Shown here piece by piece: positions 35,476 to 44,986 of a DNA stretch of 64,000 nucleotides. The notes under the pieces are model-generated. The model was not told where the DNA came from, made no database searches, and saw only the letters and a list, made by a program, of their open reading frames with translations. Positions within the stretch are counted from its first letter, which is position 1, and every line of letters begins with the position of its first letter. This DNA comes from Candidatus Sulfopaludibacter sp. SbA3 (GTDB lineage Bacteria; Acidobacteriota; Terriglobia; Bryobacterales; Bryobacteraceae): positions 310,001 through 374,000 of the forward strand of contig CAMDCN010000005.1 in the NCBI GenBank assembly GCA_945890485.1. Reading direction: 5' to 3'. A program made the position numbers and the translations under genes.

Positions 35476-36990
35476 TCAGTTCCAGTACGTCCGGTCGAGG
35501 CTGCGATACTGCACCGCCTCGGCCAAGTGCTTGGCCGCGATCTGGTCGCGGCCATCGAGATCGGCGATCGTCCGCGCCACCTTCAGGATCCGGTCGTGCG
35601 CCCGGGCGCTAAGCCCCATCCGCCGCACCGCCATTTCGAGCGTCCGTTCCCCTGCCTCATCAAGGCCGCAGTGGGTACGCAGTTGCGCGCTCGGGATATG
35701 CGCGTTGTAAAAACCGCGACTGTGCTGCCTTTCGCGAGCCGCTCCCACCCGTTGCCGGAAGTGCTCAGAGCTGGTAGCGGCATCCGCCCCGCGCAGGTCC
35801 TTGTAGGGCACGGCCGGAACCTCGATATGCAAATCGATTCGGTCCAACATCGGGCCGCTGATCTTTGCCAGATACCGCTGAATGATCCCCGGCGTACAAC
35901 GGCATTCGCGCGTCGGATCCCCATGAAAACCACAAGGACATGGATTCATCGCCGCCACCAACATGAACCGGGCCGGAAACCGCGTCGACGAGTTGGCCCG
36001 CGCAATGGTCACGGCGCCTTCCTCCATCGGCTGCCGCAACTGCTCAAGCACGTTGCGGGCGAACTCCGGAAACTCATCGAGGAACAGCACTCCATGATGC
36101 GCCAAGCTCGCCTCGCCCGGGCGAGGCGTACCGCTGCCGCCTCCAATTAGGCCGGCGTCGGAGACCGTATGATGCGGAGACCGGAACGGCCGCAAACGCA
36201 ACAACCCGTGCCCCTTAGCCAGTTGACCGGCCACCGAGTGGATCTGCGTCGTCTCGAGCGACTCCGGAAACGTGAGCGGCGGAAGGATCCCGGCCAATCG
36301 CTTGGCCAGCATTGTTTTGCCAGAGCCAGGCGGGCCGACCATCAGAACGTTGTGGCCCCCGGCTGCCGCCACTTCCAGAGCGCGTTTGGCCGTGGCTTGG
36401 CCACGAACGTCCGAGAAGTCAGGGTAATCCGGCTGCAGAGAACCATCCAGCGTGGACTGAACAGGGTCAAACTTCAACGGTTCATTGACGATCCCGACCG
36501 CCTCAGCGATGTGCTTGACACCGTAAACGTTGACGCCCTCGACAACCGCCGCTTCGGCGGCGTTCTCAAACGGCACGATCACATTGCGAACGTTCCGTTG
36601 CCGGGCGCAGACCGCGATCGACAGGGCGCCGCGGATCGGCCGCACCGCGCCGTCGAGCGAAAGCTCGCCGATCGACAGATGCTGTTCGCTCTGGTGCAGC
36701 GTCCCCATCGCTCCCAGAATGCCGAGCGCCATCGGCAGGTCGAAGCCGGGACCCTCTTTGCGAACATTGGCGGGAGCCAGATTGATGGTGACGGCCCGGG
36801 CCGGATAGCCGAAACCCGAGTTCATGAGTGCCGATTTGATCCGCTCACGGCTTTCGCGAACGGCCAGATCCGGCATGCCGACAGTGATAAAGTCACGGGC
36901 CGAGCCGGAGTTGTATAGATCAACCTCAACATCGATAAGATGCGCGTCGATGCCATAGACGGCGGCTGACCGGGTGCGAAAAAGGCCCAT
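35476..36990 (-). CDS. comM: YifB/ComM family Mg-chelatase-like AAA+ ATPase
   Basis: A 504-residue protein. The N-terminal lon-like domain opens VYGIDAHLIDVEVDL. An AAA+ module has Walker A GPPGSGKTMLAKRLAG and Walker B GVLFLDEFPEF. A C-terminal Mg_chelatase_C domain ends with LDGRDQIAAKHLAEAVQYR. In several bacteria ComM is a branch-migrating helicase for natural transformation; a similar DNA role is inferred here. Confidence 0.93.
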   Translation of the reverse strand: MGLFRTRSAAVYGIDAHLIDVEVDLYNSGSARDFITVGMPDLAVRESRERIKSALMNSGFGYPARAVTINLAPANVRKEGPGFDLPMALGILGAMGTLHQSEQHLSIGELSLDGAVRPIRGALSIAVCARQRNVRNVIVPFENAAEAAVVEGVNVYGVKHIAEAVGIVNEPLKFDPVQSTLDGSLQPDYPDFSDVRGQATAKRALEVAAAGGHNVLMVGPPGSGKTMLAKRLAGILPPLTFPESLETTQIHSVAGQLAKGHGLLRLRPFRSPHHTVSDAGLIGGGSGTPRPGEASLAHHGVLFLDEFPEFARNVLEQLRQPMEEGAVTIARANSSTRFPARFMLVAAMNPCPCGFHGDPTRECRCTPGIIQRYLAKISGPMLDRIDLHIEVPAVPYKDLRGADAATSSEHFRQRVGAARERQHSRGFYNAHIPSAQLRTHCGLDEAGERTLEMAVRRMGLSARAHDRILKVARTIADLDGRDQIAAKHLAEAVQYRSLDRTYWN

Positions 36991-37021
36991 GTTACAGGAG
37001 TGGGCCTGACCAGGATTAATC

Positions 37022-37891
37022 TCACTCGACGGTAAAACGATGATCCGAACTCGTGCGGCTCCCGCTCACTCGGTCATGGAGCAGCAACTGGATCCGGTAA
37101 GCGCCGGGTGCGAGATCCTTGCCGAGCTGCAGGCTGAGCACGCTCGGAAGGTAGCGGCGCGGATAGGACGATTCCCCGGCTTGTTCGGCCGCGACTTCCT
37201 GCCGGAACATGCTCGCCCCGGCGGCGTTAAAGACCTCCAGTCCGTAGGCTATGTCGTACCGGTTCCCATCGCTCCGGGCGAACCCGACGATCGTGAACCG
37301 CGCCCACACCGTATCCCCAGCCCGGTAGGCTGGCGTCAAGACCGGCTGCGGAGCATCCTCCTGCCGATAGAACCCGAAATCCTTGGCGCCAAATGGGGCG
37401 TCCATCGGAATCGCCGGACCGGCCAGCCGGACCTCTACGGTCCGGGCCGCTTTCGTGTTCGCAACTTGATCTTCCAGTTCGATCGCGAGCTTTGCCTCGC
37501 CTCGGATCAGGCCGGAGGGCAGTTCCAATTCCGCATGAACCTTCGGCCGCCACTGTTTATCTTCAGGGGCCAGCTCGGCGACCACTTCGCCGGCGGCGGG
37601 CTTTGCCAGCCGCAGTCCGGTCGCGTCGGTCAGCGTGATGCTGTAGCGCAGGCGGACGCGCGGATCGCTATCGTCGTCCGCCTTGGCCGACCGGGCCCCG
37701 GTCACCGTGAAGCGGACGAATACTGTCTCTCCGCTCGCGAAAGGACGACCAACGGATTCGCCACCGTCCGTCGCGCTTACCACCAGTTCATCAATAGCGA
37801 GAGAAACTGGGGCCTGCGCCGGACTAATTGCCGAGAGAAGGACCAGCCACGCCGCTAGGGGTAGCGGGCGCCAGCTTGGTGGGAATCTCAA
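37022..37891 (-). CDS. Secreted beta-sandwich envelope protein of unknown function
   Basis: The best start is TTG at 37891 (289 residues, RFPPSWRPLPLAAWLVLLSAISPAQ after the initial Met), which gives a proper signal peptide. It overlaps the upstream lipoprotein-like gene by 68 bases. Two similar regions follow: DELVVSATDGGESVGRPFASGETVFVRFTVTG and KDFGFYRQEDAPQPVLTPAYRAGDTVWARFTIVG. They resemble repeated Ig-like or cupin-like beta sandwiches. No function is assigned. The duplicated GDTVxxRFTxxG-type strand suggests an internal duplication. Confidence 0.6.
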   Translation of the reverse strand: MRFPPSWRPLPLAAWLVLLSAISPAQAPVSLAIDELVVSATDGGESVGRPFASGETVFVRFTVTGARSAKADDDSDPRVRLRYSITLTDATGLRLAKPAAGEVVAELAPEDKQWRPKVHAELELPSGLIRGEAKLAIELEDQVANTKAARTVEVRLAGPAIPMDAPFGAKDFGFYRQEDAPQPVLTPAYRAGDTVWARFTIVGFARSDGNRYDIAYGLEVFNAAGASMFRQEVAAEQAGESSYPRRYLPSVLSLQLGKDLAPGAYRIQLLLHDRVSGSRTSSDHRFTVE

Positions 37892-38354
37892 TGTGTGCAA
37901 TCTGTTCTTTCTCCGGATCGCCCCCACTGGAAACCTGCAGCTTGTATGCACCCACAGGGACATCAAATACAACATACCCTTGTTCCGTACTCGAAGGGGC
38001 AATCGTACGCAGAATGCCCAGCCACTGCGGGAAACCGTCGATCTCTGTCACCTCCGGAATCTCATTTCCATCGGAGCCGATCAGGCGCGTGTGGGGAAGC
38101 GTCACTTCTTGCCCACCGCCGTTCGTGGCTGAGAGGAGGATGACCAAATAGCGATTCTTGAGGGGGTCTTTCGCTCCCGGAAGCTCCGTGCGATAGTCGG
38201 CCGAGAGGCCGACGTACGTGACGGATCCGGCCGTCGCGCGATCTCCCATGCGAAAGACCTTGGCGGTGGGTGCGACGAACTCGCTGCCGCAAGAGAGGCA
38301 AGAGGCCAAGAGCGCAACGGCAGTTAAGATAGAAAGGTGGCGTAGGGCGAACAT
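37824..38354 (-). CDS. Lipoprotein-like DUF4352-type protein
   Basis: The ATG at 38354 (MFALRHLSIL) gives 176 residues with a hydrophobic leader and a lipobox-like LLASC/LSCGS. The domain KVFRMGDRATAGSVTYVGLSADYR...RYLVILLSATNGGGQEVTLPH matches DUF4352-like immunoglobulin folds. It is probably an outer-surface or periplasmic lipoprotein. It overlaps the downstream gene. Confidence 0.68.
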   Translation of the reverse strand: MFALRHLSILTAVALLASCLSCGSEFVAPTAKVFRMGDRATAGSVTYVGLSADYRTELPGAKDPLKNRYLVILLSATNGGGQEVTLPHTRLIGSDGNEIPEVTEIDGFPQWLGILRTIAPSSTEQGYVVFDVPVGAYKLQVSSGGDPEKEQIAHIEIPTKLAPATPSGVAGPSLGN

Positions 38355-38443
38355 AAGTACAGTTGGGGATCTCACCGAGAAACAATGGAACCCACCGTAT
38401 GGCTGTCCCAAGGAATCACGACTCTGAGTAAGGATGTTTAATT

Positions 38444-39121
38444 ATGCGAGTACTTCAGCTAGGATTGCAATCGGCTGTTTTGATAGCCGGCCTCGACGGG
38501 TTGTTTGCCCAGGCCAAGCATCCGGTGAGCGGACGGGTAATTGCGCCCGTTATGAGCGCGGCAGGGGCTGACTGGCTCGAGCGGGGAGAGCGGGAAAGTG
38601 AGGAAAATCCTTCGAAAGCAATCCGGACGTTGGATATCAAGCCGGGGATGACCGTTTGTGATCTCGGCGCGGGCAGCGGTTATTACACGGTGCGGATGTC
38701 GCGGCTCGTGGGCCCTGCGGGCAAGGTCTATGCCGTAGACATCCAGCCGAAAATGCTGGAACTCCTCGCTCGACGCCTGAAGTCGGAGGGAATCAACAAT
38801 GTTGTGCCGGTGCTCAGCTCCGAGGACGACCCCAAATTGCCCCCCAAGTCGCAGGATTTGATTTTGCTGGTCGACGTTTACCATGAGTTCGCGCGGCCGC
38901 AACTGATGTTGCAGCGGATGCGGGAGGCCCTGAAGGACGATGGCCGTTTGGTGTTGTTGGAGTATCGCAAGGAAGATCCCTCCGTGCCGATCCGGCTGGA
39001 GCATAAAATGAGTATTGCCGAAGTGAAGGCCGAACTGGAGCCCGAAGGCTTCCGGATCGAGAAGGTGTTGGACGATTTACCTTGGCAGCATATCTTCATT
39101 TGTAAGAAAAAGGCGAGATGA
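38444..39121 (+). CDS. Exported SAM-dependent methyltransferase
   Basis: A 225-residue class I methyltransferase. Motif I is VCDLGAGSGYYTVRMSRLVG (71-90), followed by KVYAVDIQPKMLELL and DLILLVDVYHEF. A hydrophobic leader MRVLQLGLQSAVLIAGLDGLFAQ suggests membrane attachment or export, which is unusual for a SAM enzyme. The stop overlaps the PL22-like gene as ATGA. Confidence 0.83.
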   Translation: MRVLQLGLQSAVLIAGLDGLFAQAKHPVSGRVIAPVMSAAGADWLERGERESEENPSKAIRTLDIKPGMTVCDLGAGSGYYTVRMSRLVGPAGKVYAVDIQPKMLELLARRLKSEGINNVVPVLSSEDDPKLPPKSQDLILLVDVYHEFARPQLMLQRMREALKDDGRLVLLEYRKEDPSVPIRLEHKMSIAEVKAELEPEGFRIEKVLDDLPWQHIFICKKKAR

Positions 39122-40245
39122 TTTGGACTAAAGGTGAACGGCTGCCGACGGAATACTCCTTTCATAAGGATAGGGTTACAGGCACAAGGGTGCATCAACT
39201 TACGGCCCATGAGTCGACGAATCATGCCACGTATTTCCTGCAAAATTCGTTTACTCCGGACGGCCGCACGATGTTATTTATCTCAAATAGGAGCGGCTCC
39301 TGGCAGTTGTTCGCCGTGACGGAGTTTCCAGGCGGCGATCTTATGCAGCTAACCGATGGGCCGCCGATCCATCCGTTTTCGCCGGCATTCCATCCCGCGG
39401 GCGATCGCGTGTTCTTTGTGCGGGGAAGTGGGATCTGGTGGCTTCGTCTGGATACACTCGCCGAGGGGTGTGTAGTGGAATTCGGTGGTGGGTCGATGGG
39501 CGAATGCTCCTTCGATGCGTCCGGCGAATGGCTGGTGGCGGCGGTGAAAAAGGATGGGCCGTCCGGTTTGGCCGTCGGGCGGGCTGATGGAACGGCGTGG
39601 CATGTGATTCCGTTTCCGCGGACAGTGATCCATCCCCAGTTCCATCCCTTGGAGCCGGAGTGGATTGAGTTTGCGGGGGATCCGGCGCCACGCATGCATC
39701 GCGTCCGGCGGGACGGCACGGATCTTGACTGCCTTCATTTCCACGACAACGATGAGTTCGTGGTTCATGAGACGTTTCTCGGCCAGACCGGCCAAGTCGT
39801 CTATACCGTGTGGCCCTCGGCGCTCCGCAGCATGGATTGGCGGACGCGTGAGCATCGAACGATCGCCGAATTCAACGCCTGGCACATTACGCCCAACCGC
39901 GCTGGAACCGCCGTGCTCTGCGATACCAATCATCCGGATGCTGGGATTTTTATCGTCGACGTAGCTACTGGTGCCCGCCGTCTGGTTTGCCTCTCGGAAT
40001 CGAGCAATGGTGGTTCGCAGTGGCTGACGAGCCGGTACGCGCTAGCCGAAGACTTCGCCGCGGCGCAGAGTGCGGCGAAGAGCGGACGGGCCTTGAGCTG
40101 GATGGAAGTGGGGACAGATACGGTGTACGGACCGCAGTGGACCCACCCGCATCCGTCCTATTCCCGTGACGAGCGGAGCGTCGTCTTCACGAGCGATCGC
40201 ACGGGCCACGCGCAGGTATACGTGGCCGAGATTCCATTCGACTAA
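39118..40245 (+). CDS. PL22 oligogalacturonate-lyase-like beta-propeller
   Basis: A 375-residue seven-bladed propeller. It opens PTEYSFHKDRVTGTRVHQLT, then NSFTPDGRTMLFISNRSG, as in pectate lyase 22 proteins. The metal-site pattern of the family (Gln-x2-His-x-His) is present as QWTHPH, Gln340, His343, His345, with another His256 in NAWHITPN. In characterised members this site binds Mn2+ and supports cleavage of short pectin oligomers. No signal peptide is visible, which suits cytoplasmic oligomer breakdown. Substrate here is inferred only. Confidence 0.8.
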   Translation: MIWTKGERLPTEYSFHKDRVTGTRVHQLTAHESTNHATYFLQNSFTPDGRTMLFISNRSGSWQLFAVTEFPGGDLMQLTDGPPIHPFSPAFHPAGDRVFFVRGSGIWWLRLDTLAEGCVVEFGGGSMGECSFDASGEWLVAAVKKDGPSGLAVGRADGTAWHVIPFPRTVIHPQFHPLEPEWIEFAGDPAPRMHRVRRDGTDLDCLHFHDNDEFVVHETFLGQTGQVVYTVWPSALRSMDWRTREHRTIAEFNAWHITPNRAGTAVLCDTNHPDAGIFIVDVATGARRLVCLSESSNGGSQWLTSRYALAEDFAAAQSAAKSGRALSWMEVGTDTVYGPQWTHPHPSYSRDERSVVFTSDRTGHAQVYVAEIPFD

Positions 40246-41108
40246 AAGCCAGCTTTCATGGCCTCAAAGTCTTTGTGAAAGGCGTCGAGCACGCGAGGGG
40301 TCTTGTCGCCGAGACCGCAGGCTTCCAGTAGGGGCGCCGGATCGTCGAGCTCCCCTTCGGGAGGAAACAGGCTGATGCCGAATTGGTTCACCGCGTGGTC
40401 GGCCAATTGAATAGCGCGGCTCAGCGACATCAACCCGGGCGCGGAGGAGTCAGCGTCCGGGTTGTGGTGATAGCGGACCGCCGAGCGGACCGGAATCGGC
40501 AACTGCCATTTTTCGAGTACCGCGAGTGACAGTTCCGGGTGGGTGATGCCAAGGAGCTCGTGCTCGCATTCCAGCGTCGACCGTCCCGAGGCCTTCTGTA
40601 GCAAACAGACTTCGGTATACGCTTCCGGGATGCCGACGGCGAACATCAGTTTTCCCAGGTCGTGCATCAGTCCGGCGATGAAGGCCCCTTCGGCGTAGTC
40701 AATGGGGAGATATTGCGCGAGCAGGTCGGCCATCAAGGCCGTCGCGATGGCGTGCTGGTTGAATCGGGAGTCCGACCAGCCCTTCGGCAACTTCAACTGA
40801 GTCAGCATCCGGGCAACCTGCATCGCCAGGACAATGTTTCGCAGTTTCACCGTGCCCAGAATCGCGATGGCTTGCCGCACGCTACTGACGGAGGCGGACC
40901 TTCCATAGGCGGCGGAGTTGACGATGCGCAGAACATTGCCCGCCAGCACCGCGTCTTTCTCGATCCAGTCGGCCAGCTCAGTCAGCATGACATCCTCACG
41001 GGCGAGGGTTGCCATCAACTTGGCGAGCACTGGGTTGAACGGGGGAAGTTGTCCAAGCGCCTGAAGCGCTTTTTCTCTGGCGGCGGAGGGGGTGAGGATG
41101 GCATTCAT
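40242..41108 (-). CDS. HDOD domain protein
   Basis: A 288-residue protein with an HDOD domain (about 20-220): LPPFNPVLAKLMATLAREDVMLTELADWIEKDAVLAGNVLRIVNSAAYG and later LMHDLGKLMF. HDOD domains are inactive relatives of HD hydrolases found in signalling proteins. A GGAG Shine-Dalgarno precedes the ATG. Its TAG stop shares CTAA with the convergent PL22-like gene. Confidence 0.9.
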   Translation of the reverse strand: MNAILTPSAAREKALQALGQLPPFNPVLAKLMATLAREDVMLTELADWIEKDAVLAGNVLRIVNSAAYGRSASVSSVRQAIAILGTVKLRNIVLAMQVARMLTQLKLPKGWSDSRFNQHAIATALMADLLAQYLPIDYAEGAFIAGLMHDLGKLMFAVGIPEAYTEVCLLQKASGRSTLECEHELLGITHPELSLAVLEKWQLPIPVRSAVRYHHNPDADSSAPGLMSLSRAIQLADHAVNQFGISLFPPEGELDDPAPLLEACGLGDKTPRVLDAFHKDFEAMKAGF

Positions 41109-41161
41109 TGCGGCTTCGTCTCCTTCACCTTCTCGGCAGGGCCTAGAAAAGTCTTAAACTG

Positions 41162-41944
41162 ATGGATGTGATTGAGCCTCCTCCGTTCGTTGAAGCTCCG
41201 GCGGTTGCCGTCCGGGATCTCCGAAAGGTTTACGGAACGAAGGCGGCGGTGGATGGGCTGACGCTATCAGTGCCCCGTGGCTGCTTTTTCGGCTTCCTGG
41301 GACCCAACGGCGCGGGCAAAACTACCACCATAAAAATGCTGATGGGGCTGGCGACGCCAACCTCCGGCGACATCGAAATGTTGGGGCTGCGAATGCCGGA
41401 AGACGCCCTGGCGATCAAGCGGCAGATCGGCCTTGTTCCCGATGACACGCTGCTGTTCGATCACCTGACGGGTCCTGAGTTCCTTGAATTTATCGGCCGG
41501 CTCTACGGGCTGGATCCGGGCCTGTCGCGGGAACGGTCGCGGGAACTCCTGGCGCTGTTTGAAATGGACGGCCACGACCAGAAGCTGATCGGCGAGTACT
41601 CCAAAGGCATGCGCAAGCGCGTCGCGATGGCGGCTGCCCTCATCCATTCCCCCCAGCTATTCCTCCTCGACGAACCCTTCGAAGGAGTGGACGCGGTCGG
41701 AGCCCGCCTGATGAAGGACATCCTGCTCGACCGAGTGCGTCGCGGGGCGACCATGTTTCTTACTTCTCACGTGCTCGAAGTGGTTGAACGGCTATGCGAT
41801 CGCGTCGCGATCATTCACGACGGCAAGCTGGTGATCGACGAACCCATGGCGCAGTTGCGCGCGGGCACCGAGACGCTCGAAGAGATTTTCGTGAGGGTTG
41901 TGGGAGGCGCGCCGCGGGCCGCCGACGCGCTGGAGTGGCTGTAG
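41162..41944 (+). CDS. ABC transporter ATP-binding protein
   Basis: A 260-residue ATPase. Walker A is GPNGAGKT (47-54), the signature loop is YSKGMRKRVAMAAAL (a non-canonical LSGGQ variant), and Walker B is LFLLDEPFEG. The H-loop lies in FLTSHVLEVVERLCD. Paired with the ABC-2-type permease that starts 2 bases later. Confidence 0.95.
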   Translation: MDVIEPPPFVEAPAVAVRDLRKVYGTKAAVDGLTLSVPRGCFFGFLGPNGAGKTTTIKMLMGLATPTSGDIEMLGLRMPEDALAIKRQIGLVPDDTLLFDHLTGPEFLEFIGRLYGLDPGLSRERSRELLALFEMDGHDQKLIGEYSKGMRKRVAMAAALIHSPQLFLLDEPFEGVDAVGARLMKDILLDRVRRGATMFLTSHVLEVVERLCDRVAIIHDGKLVIDEPMAQLRAGTETLEEIFVRVVGGAPRAADALEWL

Positions 41945-41945
41945 C

Positions 41946-43568
41946 GTGCTGACGCAGGTGCGCGCCATCCTGTGGGCCCAATGGCGGACACAGCGGAATT
42001 TCTTCCTCCGCTCCCACAAGGTTGGCGTGCTGTTCACTTGGTTTAGCAGTCTGTTGTGGTACGGGCTCTGGATAGCGGGGGCCGTGGGGGCCGCGCTGCT
42101 GACCGGCGGAGGCGTCCGGCCGGAAATCCTGGAACCGGTCTTGACCTCCGCCCTCTTCTTCGTCTTTTTCTTCTGGCAACTCTTCCCCGTCATGTTGGCT
42201 TCGAGCGGCGCCTTCCTGGACGTGAAGCGGCTGCTCGTCTATCCCATTCCGCCGGGCCAGTTGTTTTTCCTTGAAGTGGCCTTGCGACTATCCACCGGCC
42301 TCGAAATGCTGCTGGTGCTCCTCGGCGCTTCTGCCGGACTCGCATGGAATCCGCAAGTGCCCTGGTGGGCGGCCCTCCCGCTTCTTCTGTTCGGGGCGTT
42401 CAACCTATTCCTGGCCAGTGGCTTGAAGACGCTCCTCGACCGCATGCTGCAGCGGAAGTGGGTTCGCGAGATCCTGGTTTTCTGTTTTCTCGGGATTATT
42501 TTGGTCCCGCAACTGGTGGCGATGAAAGGAATCCCGGCGCCGGTTGTAGCCCAGTTGAAGAAGGCCGCCGTGTTGACCTGGCTATTCCCGTGGAAAGCCG
42601 TGGGCCACCTGTCGAGCGGCCACGCGGCCTGGGGAGCGCTGGCGATTCTCGCGGCGTGGACGGCCGGCGCGTACTGGTTTGCCCGGTCGCAGTTCGCCCG
42701 CTCGATGCGCCTGGAAGAGTTCAGCGCCCTGCCTGCAGGCGAAGCCGCGCCGCGCCGGTCAAACGGCTGGCTCGAACGGTTCTACCGGGCCCCAGCCCTC
42801 CTGTTCCCTGATCCTTTGGCCGCCGTGATGGAGAAGGAGCTCCGGTTGCTCATCCGGGCGCCGCGCTTCCGGCTGGTCCTCCTGATGGCTTGCACCATGG
42901 GCCAACTCCTGTGGCTGCCCATCGGGATGCGTCGCGGTGCCGAAGAGGGCTTTGTGACGAGCAACTACCTCACCCTCTCGATGTCCTATGCGCTACTGGT
43001 TCTGAGCGATACCCTGCTCTGGAACGTGTTCGGCATGGAGCGCGGCGCGGCGCAGGCGTGGTTCGTCACGCCGGTAAGCCTGCGTACCGTGCTGCGCGCG
43101 AAGAACCTGGTGGCGGGGTTCTTTCTCCTCCTTTGCCTCCTGATCATCTCGACGATTGTTGTCGTGCTGCCCGTGCGGTTGACGCTCCTGCAGTTTGTCG
43201 AATCCGCCGGAGTTCTCGGCGTGATGGCATTGCTGCTCATGGCCGTCGGCAACATGGCGAGCGTCTACTATCCGCGAGCGGTGGACCCCGGGCAGACCTG
43301 GCGCAACACCTCGGGCGGCAAGGTCCAGGCCTTCATGCTCCTCGTCTACCCCGTCATTTCGATCCCGATCTCGTTGGCCTACGTCGCCCGGTGGGCGCTT
43401 GATTCAGAAGCGGCTTTTTTCAGCGTTCTGGCCGCCGACCTGCTCATCGCGGCCATTGTCTACTGGGTCGCGACAGATTCGGCCATCGAAGCATCCGAGT
43501 CGCAAAGGGAAGAGATGATCGGCACCCTCACCGCCTCGCAACGGGAAGGGCCGATCTCGCTCACCTAG
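41946..43568 (+). CDS. ABC-2-type transporter permease
   Basis: A GTG start at 41946 gives 540 residues. There are about ten or more hydrophobic segments, including ILVFCFLGIILVPQLVAMKG and RLVLLMACTMGQLLWLPIG, consistent with a double-length ABC-2 permease. Substrate unknown. It forms a two-gene exporter with the preceding ATPase. Confidence 0.88.
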   Translation: MLTQVRAILWAQWRTQRNFFLRSHKVGVLFTWFSSLLWYGLWIAGAVGAALLTGGGVRPEILEPVLTSALFFVFFFWQLFPVMLASSGAFLDVKRLLVYPIPPGQLFFLEVALRLSTGLEMLLVLLGASAGLAWNPQVPWWAALPLLLFGAFNLFLASGLKTLLDRMLQRKWVREILVFCFLGIILVPQLVAMKGIPAPVVAQLKKAAVLTWLFPWKAVGHLSSGHAAWGALAILAAWTAGAYWFARSQFARSMRLEEFSALPAGEAAPRRSNGWLERFYRAPALLFPDPLAAVMEKELRLLIRAPRFRLVLLMACTMGQLLWLPIGMRRGAEEGFVTSNYLTLSMSYALLVLSDTLLWNVFGMERGAAQAWFVTPVSLRTVLRAKNLVAGFFLLLCLLIISTIVVVLPVRLTLLQFVESAGVLGVMALLLMAVGNMASVYYPRAVDPGQTWRNTSGGKVQAFMLLVYPVISIPISLAYVARWALDSEAAFFSVLAADLLIAAIVYWVATDSAIEASESQREEMIGTLTASQREGPISLT

Positions 43569-43571
43569 CGA

Positions 43572-44984
43572 TCAAACGATCTCGCTGATCACTTGTCCAT
43601 GCACTTCGGTCAGCCGTTCCCGGCGGCCAAGGTGCAGGTAGCTCAGCGCGTCCTGCTGCAACCCGAGCTGATTCAGAATCGTCGTGTGGATATCCCGGAA
43701 GTGGTACGGCTTCTCGATCGCGCGAAGCCCGATGGCATCCGTCGCCCCGACCACTTGGCCACCCTTGATGCCGCCGCCCGCCATCCACATGCTGAAGCCC
43801 AGGTTGTGATGGTCCCGGCCCTGCGTTCCCTCCGACTCCGGCGACCGGCCGAACTCGCCGCCCCACACCACAAGCGTCGAATCGAGCAAACCCCGCTGCT
43901 TCAGGTCCTTGATCAACGCAGCTACCGGTTGGTCCGTGTGGCCGGCCATGCGGATGTGGTTCTCTTCGATGTTCGAGTGCGCGTCCCACTGCATGTTGCC
44001 GGGGCCGCCGCCAGCGACGACGGTGATAAACCGCACCCCGCGTTCGACCAGCCGCCGGGCCAGCAAGCAGCGCCGCCCGTAGTCGTCGGTCTCCTTCTTG
44101 CCGATGCCGTAAAGCTCCCGCATCGCGTCGGTCTCTTTCGAAATGTCGAAGGCTTCGGGCGCCTCCGTCTGCATCTTGAACGCAAGATCGTAGGCCGAAA
44201 TGCGCGCTTCCAGTTCCGCATCGCCCGGCTTCATCTCCGCCTCGTTCAGATTGCGGAGCAGGTCGAGCGTCCGCCTGCGCTGCGGCGTCGAAATGCCTTC
44301 CGGCAAATCAAGGTTCAGCACGGGCCGCGCACCGGCGCGAAGCATGGTGGGTTGATATACGGCGGGCAGGAAACCCTGCGTATACATCGGCTGGCCCGCT
44401 TCCAGGGCGCCCTTGGGATCCGGCAGCACGCAATAGGCGGGCAGCGATTCGCTCTCCGTGCCCAGGCCGTACGCTACCCACGAACCCATGTTTGGGAACC
44501 CCGGCAGAATGCGGCCGGTCATCAACTGATACTGCGCCGCCGAGTGGACCACCATGTCGCCGTGGCAGGAGCGGATGATGGCGAGGTCATCAACAATGCT
44601 GCCCTGATGCGGGAACAGGTCCGACACCTCGATGCCGCTCTTGCCATACCGTTTAAATGTGCGCTTCGTGCCCAGCAGCTTGGCCGTCTTCGAAACGAAC
44701 TGATACTTGGCCTCGCCGAACTCCGCCGGCCGCGGCTGGCCGTTCAACTGATTCAGCAGCGGCTTCGGATCGAAGGTCTCCATGTGGCTCGGGCCGCCGG
44801 CCTGGAACAGGAAGATCACCGACTTGGCCTTCGCCTTGTCCGGCATATGCGGCGGCTTCGGCGCCAAGGGATTCTTGGCCGCAGCCTGCGCCGTCATCTG
44901 CGCGAAGGCAAGGGAGCCAAAGCCACAGAAGGCGTGGGTGAGAAATTCGCGGCGGTTGCGGGTCCAGCGGATATGTTCAGACAT
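43572..44984 (-). CDS. DUF1501 family secreted protein (alkaline-phosphatase-like fold)
   Basis: A 470-residue protein with a Tat-like leader (RNRREFLTHAFCGFGSLAF). DUF1501 motifs: SVIFLFQAGGPSHMETFDPK (54-73), SDLFPHQGSIVDDLAIIRSCHGDM and GGGEFGRSPESEGTQGRDHHNLGF-type C-terminal region. DUF1501 proteins belong to the alkaline-phosphatase-like superfamily. It lies 2 bases after a DUF1549/1553 gene. Confidence 0.9.
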   Translation of the reverse strand: MSEHIRWTRNRREFLTHAFCGFGSLAFAQMTAQAAAKNPLAPKPPHMPDKAKAKSVIFLFQAGGPSHMETFDPKPLLNQLNGQPRPAEFGEAKYQFVSKTAKLLGTKRTFKRYGKSGIEVSDLFPHQGSIVDDLAIIRSCHGDMVVHSAAQYQLMTGRILPGFPNMGSWVAYGLGTESESLPAYCVLPDPKGALEAGQPMYTQGFLPAVYQPTMLRAGARPVLNLDLPEGISTPQRRRTLDLLRNLNEAEMKPGDAELEARISAYDLAFKMQTEAPEAFDISKETDAMRELYGIGKKETDDYGRRCLLARRLVERGVRFITVVAGGGPGNMQWDAHSNIEENHIRMAGHTDQPVAALIKDLKQRGLLDSTLVVWGGEFGRSPESEGTQGRDHHNLGFSMWMAGGGIKGGQVVGATDAIGLRAIEKPYHFRDIHTTILNQLGLQQDALSYLHLGRRERLTEVHGQVISEIV

Positions 44985-44986
44985 CG

